DNA of 64,000 nucleotides from Pseudotabrizicola sp. (GTDB lineage Bacteria; Pseudomonadota; Alphaproteobacteria; Rhodobacterales; Rhodobacteraceae): NCBI RefSeq assembly GCF_030656345.1, contig NZ_JAUSNR010000026.1, positions 124,001 to 188,000 of the forward strand. Reading direction: 5' to 3'. The position numbers and the translations under genes were made by a program. Shown piece by piece: positions 1 through 8,215 of the stretch. Every line of letters starts with the position of its first letter. Position 1 is the stretch's first letter. The notes beneath the pieces are model-generated. The model saw only the letters and a list, made by a program, of their open reading frames with translations, did no database searches and was not told where the DNA came from.

Positions 1-26
1 ATGCGTCTCAGGCGCAATGGAATGTT

Positions 27-2741
27 ATGGCCAAGAAGATGCTTATTGATGCCACCCACCCCGAGGAAACCCGGGTGGTTGTGGTCGACGGAAACAAGGT
101 TGAGGAATTTGACTTTGAAACCGTCAACAAACGCCAGCTTGCAGGGAACATCTACCTTGCCAAGATAACGCGGGTCGAACCCTCGCTTCAGGCGGCTTTC
201 GTCGATTACGGCGGTAACCGGCACGGATTTCTGGCATTTGCCGAAATTCATCCCGATTATTACCAGATCCCGGTCGCCGACCGCAAAGCGTTGATCGAAG
301 AAGAACGCGCCTATGCCCGCGCCGAGGAAGAGGAAGAAAACCGCCGCTCTCGCCGCCGGTCGCCCCGTCCGAAGCCCGCCGCTGAAGAGGCAAAGGTTCA
401 GGATGCCACAACATCCGGCCCGGCCGGCATGGATGTGGTCGATCTGGACGAGGACCAGGACGGCGACGCCGCCGCAGCGGCCACCGGGCACGACCAAGGC
501 GCCCAGGATCATGACCACGATCACGGCGGTGACAACGGCGCTGACAAGGGCAACGGGAATGGTGAAACGCCTTACCGCGCCATGGATCACGCCTCGGAAA
601 CCGACGATGAGATTGAATCGATCGCCGAAGAGGATGTGTCGGAAGAAATCAGCTCTTCGCGCAAACCCCGCGCCCGGCGCTATAAAATCCAGGAAGTGAT
701 CAAGGTTCGCCAGATCATGCTGGTGCAGGTGGTCAAGGAAGAACGCGGCAACAAGGGCGCTGCGCTGACGACCTACTTGTCACTGGCCGGTCGCTACTGC
801 GTGTTGATGCCCAACACCGCGCGCGGCGGCGGCATCAGCCGCAAGATCACCAACGCGCCCGACCGCAAGAAGCTCAAGGAAATCGCCGGTGAGATCGAGG
901 TGCCGGAAGGTGCCGGCCTGATCATCCGCACGGCGGGCGCCAAGCGCACCAAGGCGGAAATCAAGCGCGACTACGAATACCTGATGCGCCTGTGGGAACA
1001 GATCCGCGAGCTGACCCTGAAATCCATCGCCCCCGCCCCGATCTATGAAGAGGGCAACCTGATCAAACGCTCGATCCGCGATCTGTACAACCGTGAGATT
1101 GACGAAGTTCTGGTCGAAGGGGCCGAAGGCTTCCGCGTCGCCAAAGACTTCATGCGCATGATCATGCCCAGCCACGCCCGCGCGGTGCAGCTGTATCAGG
1201 ACCCGACCCCGCTGTTCGCCCGTTATCAGGTCGAAGGCTATCTGGGCGGCATGTTCAACCCGACCGTGCAGCTGAAATCCGGCGGCTACATCGTCATCGG
1301 CATCACCGAGGCGCTGGTCGCCATCGACGTGAACTCGGGCCGCGCCACCAAAGAAGGCTCCATCGAGGACACCGCGCTGAAAACCAACCTGGAGGCTGCC
1401 GAAGAGGTGGCCCGCCAGCTGCGTCTGCGCGACCTTGCCGGTCTGATCGTCATCGACTTCATCGACATGGAAGAGCGTCGCAACAACGCCGCCGTCGAGA
1501 AGAAGCTGAAAGACAAGCTGAAAACCGACCGCGCCCGCATTCAGGTTGGCCGCATTTCGGGCTTTGGCCTGATGGAGATGAGCCGCCAGCGCCTGCGCCC
1601 CGGCATGCTCGAATCCACCACCCAGCCCTGCCCGCATTGCCACGGCACCGGGCTGATCCGCTCGGACGATTCCATGGCGCTGCAGGTTCTGCGCGCGCTG
1701 GAAGAAGAAGGCACGCGCAAGCGGTCCAAGGAAGTGCTGCTCAAGGCTCCGGTCGGGATCATCAACTACCTGATCAACCAGAAACGCGAACATATCGCGC
1801 TGATCGAGGCCCGCTATGGCATGGCCGTGCGGCTGGAGGCGGATCCGTCGATGATCAGCCCCGATTACACCATCGAAAAGTTCAAGACCGCGCTGCGCGT
1901 GGTGCCGGAACCGGGTGCGGTGATCTCGGGCAACTCCAGCCTGATGGGTGCGCCTGTGGCCGAGGAAGAAGACGAAGATCTGCCGATCGAAGATGATGTG
2001 GAAGACGAAGTCGAAACCGAGGCCGAGGCTGACACGGAAGACAAGCCCGCACCCCGGCAGGAGGCGCGCGAAGGCGACGGCACCAAGAAGAAACGCCGCC
2101 GTCGGCGCCGCCGCAAAGGCACCGGCCCGAACGGGACCGACGCCGATGGCAATGCGGTTGCTGACGATGGCGATGCGGATGATGGCGATGACCTGAGCGA
2201 AACCGACGCTTCGGCTGAGGCTCCGGCACAGGCTGATGTTGCAGCCGACCCTGCACCCGCCGCAGCCGAGGCTGAGGCCCCGAAAAAGCGCACCCGGACC
2301 CGCAAACCAAAAGCGGCCCCCGCAGGCGCGGAACCCGCTGCAGTGGTGTCAGAGCCGGTAGCTGCGGAACCGGCGGCGGCACCCGTTGCAGAAGAACCTG
2401 CAGCAGAGGGCCCGAAAAAGCGCACCCGGACCCGCAAGCCAAAGGCAACAGAGGCTGCCGTCGCCGAAGCCGTGGCTCCGGTGGCAGAGGCGGTGCAGCC
2501 TGCCCCCGCGCCCGAGCCTGTTGCGGAACCAACTCCGGTACCTGCGCCCGAACCCGCACCGCAGCCCGAGCCGGTGGCGGCACCCGCGCCGGTGCTGCAA
2601 CCCGCACCCTCGGACGCACCGGCGGCACCCCAGACCTCTCTGGCTGCTGACCCGGGCCTTGACGACGCCCCCGAGCCAGAGGCCGAAGATGACGGCCCGG
2701 CCAAGCCCAAGCGCAAGGGCTGGTGGACACTGGGTCGCTAA
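27..2741 (+). CDS. rne: Ribonuclease E
   Basis: Endoribonuclease E, the scaffold and catalytic subunit of the RNA degradosome. The N-terminus reads MAKKMLIDATHPEETR and carries the S1-type RNA-binding region, split by a charged insertion at about residues 87-220. The RNase E/G catalytic core follows, with DVNSGR and IDFIDME, and a Zn-link CPHCHGTG at about residue 533. The C-terminal 250 residues are acidic then Ala/Pro-rich, with an Arg/Lys block and two copies of KKRTRTRKPKA, as expected for a disordered degradosome scaffold. The frame opens only 26 bp into the window, so the promoter is not visible. A strong terminator follows the stop codon. Confidence 0.97.
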   Translation: MAKKMLIDATHPEETRVVVVDGNKVEEFDFETVNKRQLAGNIYLAKITRVEPSLQAAFVDYGGNRHGFLAFAEIHPDYYQIPVADRKALIEEERAYARAEEEEENRRSRRRSPRPKPAAEEAKVQDATTSGPAGMDVVDLDEDQDGDAAAAATGHDQGAQDHDHDHGGDNGADKGNGNGETPYRAMDHASETDDEIESIAEEDVSEEISSSRKPRARRYKIQEVIKVRQIMLVQVVKEERGNKGAALTTYLSLAGRYCVLMPNTARGGGISRKITNAPDRKKLKEIAGEIEVPEGAGLIIRTAGAKRTKAEIKRDYEYLMRLWEQIRELTLKSIAPAPIYEEGNLIKRSIRDLYNREIDEVLVEGAEGFRVAKDFMRMIMPSHARAVQLYQDPTPLFARYQVEGYLGGMFNPTVQLKSGGYIVIGITEALVAIDVNSGRATKEGSIEDTALKTNLEAAEEVARQLRLRDLAGLIVIDFIDMEERRNNAAVEKKLKDKLKTDRARIQVGRISGFGLMEMSRQRLRPGMLESTTQPCPHCHGTGLIRSDDSMALQVLRALEEEGTRKRSKEVLLKAPVGIINYLINQKREHIALIEARYGMAVRLEADPSMISPDYTIEKFKTALRVVPEPGAVISGNSSLMGAPVAEEEDEDLPIEDDVEDEVETEAEADTEDKPAPRQEAREGDGTKKKRRRRRRRKGTGPNGTDADGNAVADDGDADDGDDLSETDASAEAPAQADVAADPAPAAAEAEAPKKRTRTRKPKAAPAGAEPAAVVSEPVAAEPAAAPVAEEPAAEGPKKRTRTRKPKATEAAVAEAVAPVAEAVQPAPAPEPVAEPTPVPAPEPAPQPEPVAAPAPVLQPAPSDAPAAPQTSLAADPGLDDAPEPEAEDDGPAKPKRKGWWTLGR

Positions 2742-2755
2742 GGCCAATCAGAACA

Positions 2756-2792
2756 ACGGGGCGGCAGCGCAATCTGCCGCCCCGTTTCATTT
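2756..2792 (+). terminator. Rho-independent terminator of rne
   Basis: A perfect 12-bp stem (2756-2767 with 2774-2785) with a 6-nt loop is followed by a T-rich tail, TTTCATTT. It lies 14 bp downstream of the rne stop codon. Confidence 0.85.
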
Positions 2793-2884
2793 GACGATGT
2801 TTCACCCGGGCCACGCCGATGTGACACCCCGCCCCCGTGACGCGAACAGCGGACCAAGCTATCACCTGGCCAAAGGGGACACCA

Positions 2885-3643
2885 ATGTTCGGAATCGATC
2901 TGATCGACGCGGCCTTGCTGCCCGCCATGCTGATCGCACTGATGGCGGGTGTGCTGTCATTCCTGTCACCTTGCGTCCTGCCCATCGTGCCGCCCTATCT
3001 TGCCTATATGGGCGGGATCTCGATGGGCGACATGCGCGACAACGCCACCGCACGGCGCCGGGTGATCGTGCCCGCGTTGTTCTTTGTCATGGGCCTGTCC
3101 ACGGTGTTTCTGCTGCTGGGCTTCACCGCATCGGTGTTCGGCGCGTTTTTCCTGCAAAATCAGGTGCTTTTCTCACGCATTTCAGGTGTCGTGGTCATCA
3201 TCTTCGGCCTGCATTTCCTTGGCCTGTTCCGCATTCCCCTGCTCGACCGTGAAGCGCGGCTGGATGCCGGTGACCGGGGCGGCACCGCGTTTGGTGCCTA
3301 CGTCCTGGGATTGGCCTTTGCCTTCGGCTGGACGCCTTGCATCGGCCCGCAACTGGGCGCGATCCTGTCGCTGGCGGCCCAGGAAGGATCGGTGCAGCGC
3401 GGGACGTTCCTTTTGGGGGTCTATGCGCTTGGCCTTGGCCTGCCCTTCCTGCTGGCCGCGCTGTTTGTCGAACGCTCGCTGGGCCTGATGCAGCGCCTGA
3501 AACCCCATATGAAGATGATCGAGCGGGTGATGGGCATCCTGCTGCTGGTTGTCGGCCTTGCACTGGTGACCGGGGCCTTTACCGATTTCAGCTGGTGGCT
3601 GCTGGAAACCTTTGACCGCTTCGGCATCCCGCTTCTGGGCTGA
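2885..3643 (+). CDS. ccdA: CcdA-type cytochrome c biogenesis / thiol-disulfide transport membrane protein
   Basis: Polytopic inner-membrane protein of the CcdA/DsbD-beta family, 252 aa, which passes reductant from cytoplasmic thioredoxin to periplasmic targets such as apocytochrome c maturation factors. The two half-repeats each carry the family's conserved Cys-Pro region: FLSPCVLPIVPPYLAYMGG near the N-terminus and FGWTPCIGPQLGAIL at about residue 145. About six hydrophobic segments are visible. I chose the ATG at 2885 because AAGGGGAC stands directly upstream and the protein then begins at the first membrane segment. An in-frame start at 2837 would add 16 unconvincing residues. Confidence 0.9.
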   Translation: MFGIDLIDAALLPAMLIALMAGVLSFLSPCVLPIVPPYLAYMGGISMGDMRDNATARRRVIVPALFFVMGLSTVFLLLGFTASVFGAFFLQNQVLFSRISGVVVIIFGLHFLGLFRIPLLDREARLDAGDRGGTAFGAYVLGLAFAFGWTPCIGPQLGAILSLAAQEGSVQRGTFLLGVYALGLGLPFLLAALFVERSLGLMQRLKPHMKMIERVMGILLLVVGLALVTGAFTDFSWWLLETFDRFGIPLLG

Positions 3644-3698
3644 ACCCCCTTATTTCCGCCCGAAATCCCGCCTAGACTGCGCGCTGCAGGAGAGACGG

Positions 3699-4931
3699 AT
3701 GGCCAAAGTCGAGACCATGACGACAGACACAGCGGCGCAAGGCTCAAAACCCTTTCGCCGCCGCGTGTTCTATATTCCCGGGTACGATCCGATCCACCCC
3801 CGCCGCTACCGCGAGCTGTACCGCAGGGAATCCGCCGATCAGGCCGCAATATCCGGCTACACCATCTGCCTGCATCCCAAAGCCACCAAAGGCCCCTACG
3901 GCTGGCGCGTTGAGGGCACCATGAACGGCAGCCAAGCGCAGGCAGAGGTCGAGGTGCTGGTCTGGTCCGATATCGTGCGCAGCAGCATGTCAAACTCGAT
4001 CCCCGCCACTTACGCGCAGCTTGTGCGCACTGCTTGGGCCTATATCGCGTCCGGCACGCTGTTCCGGCTGATGCGGTTGCGCAAGGGGCCGGTGATCGCG
4101 GCGCTATACCCGATTGTGTTCCTGCTGGGCCAACTGGCGCTTGCCTGCACCATTGGCTGGGGCTTTGGCCGCATCGTCGCGGCCTATACCCACCCCGCGC
4201 TGATCATCACAGGGCTGATCCCCATCCCGTTCATCCTGCGCTGGTTCAAGGCACGCGATAACAAGGTCTTCGCCTACTACCTGATGCACGACTATGCCTT
4301 TTCCGCCCGCTGGAAAGGTGCCAACCCCCCGGCGCTGGAGGCGCGGATGGCCGCGTTTGCCACCGTCATCCGCGCCGCGCTGGACAGCGATTGCGACGAG
4401 GTGCTGGTGGTCGGCCATTCCTCGGGCGCGCATCTGGGCGTGTCGATCCTGTCGGACCTGATCCGCGAAGGGTTGCCCGCAGGCCACCCGCCGCTGGCCT
4501 TCCTGAGCCTCGGGCAAGTGGTGCCGATGGTCAGTTTCCTGCCCGGTGCGACCCGCCTGCGCGGCGATCTGGCCTTTCTGTCCACGCGCGACCAGATCAC
4601 ATGGGTCGATGTTACCGCCCCCGGCGATGGCTGTGCCTTCGCGCTGTGCGATCCGGTGGCGGTCTCGGGCGTCGCCCCACCCGGTCAGCGCTGGCCGCTG
4701 GTGCTGTCAGCCGCTTTCACCCAGACCTTGTCGCCCGCGCGCTGGAAGGCTCTGCGCTGGCGGTTTTTCCGCCTGCATTTCCAGTACCTCTGCGCCTTTG
4801 ACCGCCCCGGCGACTACGATTACTTCCAGATCACCGCCGGGCCGCAGACCCTTGCCGCGCGCTACGCCAGCCGCGCCCCGTCAAAAAGCCGTATCCTCAC
4901 CCCCGTCAACCGCTATACCACAACGGCATGA
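3699..4931 (+). CDS. Membrane-associated alpha/beta-hydrolase-like protein
   Basis: About 410 aa; no gene name recognised. Two adjacent hydrophobic segments lie at roughly residues 131-185. A nucleophile-elbow motif GHSSGAHLG (GxSxG) sits near residue 240 after VLVV, as in alpha/beta-hydrolase lipases and esterases. The N-terminus has FYIPGYDPIHPRRYRELY, which could form the early strand and oxyanion region. The start is set by AGGAG 5-10 bp upstream of 3699. The stop codon overlaps the start of the P450 gene (ATGA at 4928-4931), so the two are translationally coupled and probably act on the same lipid-like substrate. Substrate and reaction are unknown. Confidence 0.7.
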   Translation: MAKVETMTTDTAAQGSKPFRRRVFYIPGYDPIHPRRYRELYRRESADQAAISGYTICLHPKATKGPYGWRVEGTMNGSQAQAEVEVLVWSDIVRSSMSNSIPATYAQLVRTAWAYIASGTLFRLMRLRKGPVIAALYPIVFLLGQLALACTIGWGFGRIVAAYTHPALIITGLIPIPFILRWFKARDNKVFAYYLMHDYAFSARWKGANPPALEARMAAFATVIRAALDSDCDEVLVVGHSSGAHLGVSILSDLIREGLPAGHPPLAFLSLGQVVPMVSFLPGATRLRGDLAFLSTRDQITWVDVTAPGDGCAFALCDPVAVSGVAPPGQRWPLVLSAAFTQTLSPARWKALRWRFFRLHFQYLCAFDRPGDYDYFQITAGPQTLAARYASRAPSKSRILTPVNRYTTTA

Positions 4932-6286
4932 TCCCGCCCAAACCCATCCCCCGCCCCGACCGCGTCTCGCTGTGGCGCCATCTGCGGCTGTTCCGGCGCG
5001 ACATCCTCTCGGCACAACCGGCGCGGCTGTACCGGGCGTGGATGGCTGAATTCCGCACGCCGTTCTTTCGCAGCTACCTGTGCAATGACCCGCAACTGAT
5101 TGATCTGGTGCTGAAATCCCGCGCGTGCGATTTCCCCAAATCCAACCGTATCCGCGAGGGGCTGACCCCGCTTCTGGGCAATTCAGTCTTTGTCACCAAT
5201 GGCGCAGTCTGGGAACGCCAGCGCCGCATCATCGACCCGGCGTTTGAAGGTGGCCGGTTGCGCGACACTTTCCCCGCGATGTGGCAGGCAGCGCAGGCGG
5301 CTGCCGCGCGGCTGCGCGCGGGCATGGTGGAGATTGAAGAGGAAACAAGCCACGCCGCCGCCGATGTGATCTTCCGCACGCTGTTTTCCATCCCCATCGA
5401 ACACCAGACCGCACAGGCGGTGTTCCACGAATTCCGCGCCTATCAGCGCAGCCAGCCGATCCTGAACCTCGCCGCTTTCCTGCCCCTGCCGCGCTGGTTT
5501 CCGCGCCCGCACCGGCGCGGGACGCGGCACGCGGCGGCAAAGATCCGCAGCCTGATCACCGCCATGACCAACGCCCGCGCGGCAGAGATTGCAGCAGGCA
5601 CCGCGCCGGACGATCTGGCCACCAAAATCATGCAGACCGCAGACCCGCAGACGGGCCAGACCTTCAGCACCGAAGAGATGGTCGATCAGGTCGCCATCTT
5701 CTTCCTCGCCGGGCATGAAACCAGCGCCTCCGCCCTCGCCTGGGCGCTCTATCTGCTGGCCACCCACCCCGAGGCCCAGGCGCGTGTCGCGGCAGAGGCG
5801 GCAACTCTACCCGATCAGCCCGACTTCGCCGCGATGTCGCGCCTGAAATTCGCCCGCGACGTATTCCGTGAAACCCTGCGGCTGTACCCGCCTGTGCCGA
5901 TGATGGTGCGCGAAAACCGCTGCCCGGAGCGCTTTCGCGACCGCACCATTGCCCCCGGTGCGCAGATCGTGCTGTCGCCATGGCATCTGCACCGGCACGA
6001 ACGGCTCTGGACCAATCCAGATGGCTTCGACCCCGACCGCTGGTCGCGTGAGGAGAACAGAACCTGCGCGCGTGACGCCTATCTGCCGTTCTCCGCCGGC
6101 CCGCGCGTCTGCCCCGGCGCAGGCTTTGCCATGGTCGAAGGCCCCCTGCTGCTCGCCCACCTGATCCGCCACTGGCAGTTCGACGCCATTCCGGACGATA
6201 TCCCTACCCCCGTCGCCCACCTGACCGTGCGCGCTTCAGACGGCATCCGCCTGCGTCTTACAAAACGCGGCCAGGCTTCATCTTGA
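4928..6286 (+). CDS. Cytochrome P450
   Basis: Heme-thiolate monooxygenase, 452 aa, soluble (no N-terminal anchor). The diagnostic motifs are present: I-helix LAGHETSA (oxygen activation) near residue 262, ETLR (ExxR) near residue 318, a PERF-like DPDRW stretch, and the heme-binding loop FSAGPRVCPGAGFAM with the ligand Cys near residue 396. It overlaps the upstream hydrolase-like gene by ATGA, implying one transcript and a joint role. The substrate is unknown and no ferredoxin or reductase gene lies nearby, so electrons must come from proteins encoded elsewhere. The stop codon lies inside a dispersed repeat copy (6278-6307). Confidence 0.93.
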   Translation: MIPPKPIPRPDRVSLWRHLRLFRRDILSAQPARLYRAWMAEFRTPFFRSYLCNDPQLIDLVLKSRACDFPKSNRIREGLTPLLGNSVFVTNGAVWERQRRIIDPAFEGGRLRDTFPAMWQAAQAAAARLRAGMVEIEEETSHAAADVIFRTLFSIPIEHQTAQAVFHEFRAYQRSQPILNLAAFLPLPRWFPRPHRRGTRHAAAKIRSLITAMTNARAAEIAAGTAPDDLATKIMQTADPQTGQTFSTEEMVDQVAIFFLAGHETSASALAWALYLLATHPEAQARVAAEAATLPDQPDFAAMSRLKFARDVFRETLRLYPPVPMMVRENRCPERFRDRTIAPGAQIVLSPWHLHRHERLWTNPDGFDPDRWSREENRTCARDAYLPFSAGPRVCPGAGFAMVEGPLLLAHLIRHWQFDAIPDDIPTPVAHLTVRASDGIRLRLTKRGQASS

Positions 6287-6307
6287 CAGAAATACTCTCA
6301 GGGGGGA
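6278..6307 (+). repeat. Dispersed repeat, copy A (AAATACTC family)
   Basis: TTCATCTTGACAGAAATACT followed by CTCAGGGGGGAGG, a degenerate version of the copy at 34368. It overlaps the P450 stop codon and lies at the convergent P450/purS junction. Confidence 0.6.
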
Positions 6308-6421
6308 GGAGCGCAGCGACGGGGGGGCGGAAGCCCCCTGCAACGCAAGCCGCTCATCGCTCCCGCATCACGCTCTTCGCGAGAAGCGCCCGCAAGGAGC
6401 GCCGAGCGTGCAGTCAGTCGC

Positions 6422-6661
6422 TTAAAGAAGCTCGACGCGGTAGGATTCGATCACCGTATTGGCCAGCAGCTTGTCGCACATCGCCTTCACTTCGGCTTCA
6501 GCACGGGCGGCATCGGTCTCGGCCAGATCCAGCTCGATCACCTTGCCCTGACGCACCCCATTGACCCCCGCAAACCCCAGTGTGCCAAGCGCATGGCGCA
6601 CGGCTTCGCCCTGCACATCCAGAACGCCGTTCTTCAACATGACGGTGACGCGGGCTTTCAT
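6422..6661 (-). CDS. purS: Phosphoribosylformylglycinamidine synthase subunit PurS
   Basis: Small subunit (79 aa) of the three-part FGAM synthase PurSQL, which converts FGAR to FGAM in purine synthesis. The N-terminal MKARVTVMLKNGVLDVQG and internal GKVIELDL are typical of PurS, and the length is normal. GAGGA lies just upstream of the ATG. It is downstream of purC on the same strand; purQ and purL are not in the window. The 3' end faces the P450 gene. Confidence 0.93.
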   Translation of the reverse strand: MKARVTVMLKNGVLDVQGEAVRHALGTLGFAGVNGVRQGKVIELDLAETDAARAEAEVKAMCDKLLANTVIESYRVELL

Positions 6662-6675
6662 GGCAATTCCTCATT

Positions 6676-6739
6676 GACTGACCGGGATTGGGACTAACCG
6701 GGATTGGGACTGACCGGCATCGGGGCTGACCGGATTTCG
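6676..6739. repeat. Four tandem 16-bp units between purC and purS
   Basis: Units start at 6676, 6692, 6708 and 6724. The first is GACTGACCGGGATTGG; the second differs at one position and the later two drift further. The array fills the start of the purC-purS intergenic region directly upstream of the purS ribosome binding site. Confidence 0.75.
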
Positions 6740-6751
6740 CCCCTCCCTTAC

Positions 6752-6780
6752 CGCCCCCTCCCGTTCGGAGCAAGGGGGCG
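6752..6780 (-). terminator. Hairpin downstream of purC
   Basis: An 8-bp stem, CGCCCCCT (6752-6759) with AGGGGGCG (6773-6780), separated by 13 nt. It has no clear U-tract, so it may be a weak or Rho-assisted terminator or an RNA-processing hairpin between purC and purS. Confidence 0.35.
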
Positions 6781-6828
6781 TGCGGGGATCACCAGACGCA
6801 GGCCCGGCTGACCCGGCCCTGCGCGCAG

Positions 6829-7599
6829 CTAATTGATCAACGTCGGTTTGGGGGAATGCGTCACATTGGTGGGCAGAACGCCCAGGCGTCGCGCAAGCTC
6901 GGTATAGACATCCGCCATCGGCCCCGGCTCTGCCACCGGCTGACCATCGCCACGGTCGATGACCGGGCGCATGTCCCATAGCCGACAGTTGTCGGGGCTG
7001 ATCTCGTCGGCGATGATCAGACGCATGTAATCGCCCTCCCACACCCGGCCCACCTCGATCCGGAAATCGGCCAGCCGCACGCCCACACCCATCATCACGC
7101 CCGACAGGAAATCATTCACCCGCAACGCAAGCGCCACCACATCATCCAGATCCTGCTGGGTGGCCCAGCCAAAGGCGACGATATGCTCTTCAGCCACCAT
7201 GGGCGACGACAGCCGGTCATCCTTATAGTAATACTCCACAATCGGACGTGGCAGCGCCGTGCCCTCGGGGATGCCCAGCTTGGACGACAACTCACCAGCG
7301 GCAAAATTACGCACCACCACTTCCAGCGGCAGAATCTCGGCCATCCGCACCAGCTGTTCACGCATGTTCAGGCGCTTGATGAAGTGAGTCGGCACGCCGA
7401 TGCTGTTCAGGCCGGTCATGAAAAATTCCGACAGCCGGTTGTTCAGAACGCCCTTGCCCTCGGTGCCTTTGGCCTCGCTGGTGACCGGGGTCTCGGATGA
7501 GATGCCTTCATCCTTGAAATATTGAATCAATGTGCCGGGTTCCGGACCGTCATAGAGGATCTTCGTCTTGCCCTCATAGACCTTCTTGCGCCGTGCCAT
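6829..7599 (-). CDS. purC: Phosphoribosylaminoimidazole-succinocarboxamide (SAICAR) synthase
   Basis: SAICAR synthase, 256 aa, joins aspartate to CAIR using ATP in purine synthesis. The N-terminal MARRKKVYEGKTKILYDG nucleotide-binding segment, EVVVRNFAAGELSSKLG and the late GWATQQDLDD and IADEISPDNCRLWD motifs are family hallmarks. The ATG at 7599 follows GGAGAG; an upstream in-frame ATG at 7647 would fall within the hairpin leader and is unlikely. purS lies downstream on the same strand. The gene is divergent from the ATPase-inhibitor gene. Confidence 0.96.
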   Translation of the reverse strand: MARRKKVYEGKTKILYDGPEPGTLIQYFKDEGISSETPVTSEAKGTEGKGVLNNRLSEFFMTGLNSIGVPTHFIKRLNMREQLVRMAEILPLEVVVRNFAAGELSSKLGIPEGTALPRPIVEYYYKDDRLSSPMVAEEHIVAFGWATQQDLDDVVALALRVNDFLSGVMMGVGVRLADFRIEVGRVWEGDYMRLIIADEISPDNCRLWDMRPVIDRGDGQPVAEPGPMADVYTELARRLGVLPTNVTHSPKPTLIN

Positions 7600-7624
7600 G
7601 AACTCTCCGCGACCAATGCAGGAA

Positions 7625-7645
7625 GGGGCGGTGAAGCACCGCCCC
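7625..7645 (-). promoter_or_regulatory. Hairpin in the purC 5' leader
   Basis: A perfect 8-bp stem, GGGGCGGT with ACCGCCCC and a 5-nt loop, lies about 25 bp upstream of the purC start. It could be an attenuator or a stabilising 5' hairpin. It does not resemble a purine riboswitch. Confidence 0.4.
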
Positions 7646-7789
7646 ATCTGACTTTGTCTGGCCTATACGGTATGCGGCTGCCCGCTGCAAGCCAATGGGC
7701 GCAGGTCGTACAGGTCCTGCCGCCCCTTGCGGCGACGCTGCGGGAAGGGCATATCAGGATCAGCAGATGTTCAACCAAGGGGCCCGCGC

Positions 7790-8104
7790 ATGACCACCTT
7801 CGACGACCGCGAAAACGCGTTTGAAAACAAGTTTGCCCATGACGCAGAAATGCAGTTCCGCGCCGAAGCGCGCCGGAACAAACTTGTGGGCCTGTGGGCC
7901 GCTGACCTGATGGGCATAACCGGGGACGAGGCGGCGGCCTATGCGATCACCGTGGTTGAGGCCGACTTCGAAGAGGCGGGCATCGAAGACGTGGTGCGCA
8001 AGGTCGCGGCAGATCTGGCCGGAAAGGCCAGTGCAGACGATATCCGTCTGAAAATGGCTGAAATGATGCCGGTCGCCAAAGCGCAGCTGATGACCGAAAT
8101 CTGA
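7790..8104 (+). CDS. DUF1476 protein, F1-ATPase inhibitor zeta-type subunit
   Basis: 104 aa. The N-terminus MTTFDDRENAFENKFAHD and the body LVGLWAADLMGITG match DUF1476, the alphaproteobacterial family that contains the zeta subunit of the Paracoccus F1Fo-ATPase. There the N-terminal helix inserts into F1 and blocks ATP hydrolysis. The start at 7790 has AAGGGG upstream, and the conserved N-terminus begins exactly there. It stands alone, divergent from purC and far from any ATP synthase gene. The inhibitory role here is inferred from the family. Confidence 0.85.
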   Translation: MTTFDDRENAFENKFAHDAEMQFRAEARRNKLVGLWAADLMGITGDEAAAYAITVVEADFEEAGIEDVVRKVAADLAGKASADDIRLKMAEMMPVAKAQLMTEI

Positions 8105-8215
8105 TCCGGTCCGGCCAGCACAGGCACCAACACTGGGCCGGGGCCCGATCACACCGCCCCGACCGCGCCGCTGGCCACTTCCCTTGACGCGCTCCCGAAC
8201 CAAGCCGAGGTCACA

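Noticed and set aside
6676-6739. Possible CRISPR array
   Set aside because: Units are 16 bp and directly adjacent with no spacers, and no cas genes are present.
7600-7789. Purine or other riboswitch in the purC leader
   Set aside because: Only a simple GC hairpin is present; none of the conserved purine-riboswitch loop sequences can be found.
8105-8215. SAM or cobalamin riboswitch upstream of bmt
   Set aside because: No B12-box-like or SAM-II-like element; the 111 bp show only short GC-rich inverted stretches.
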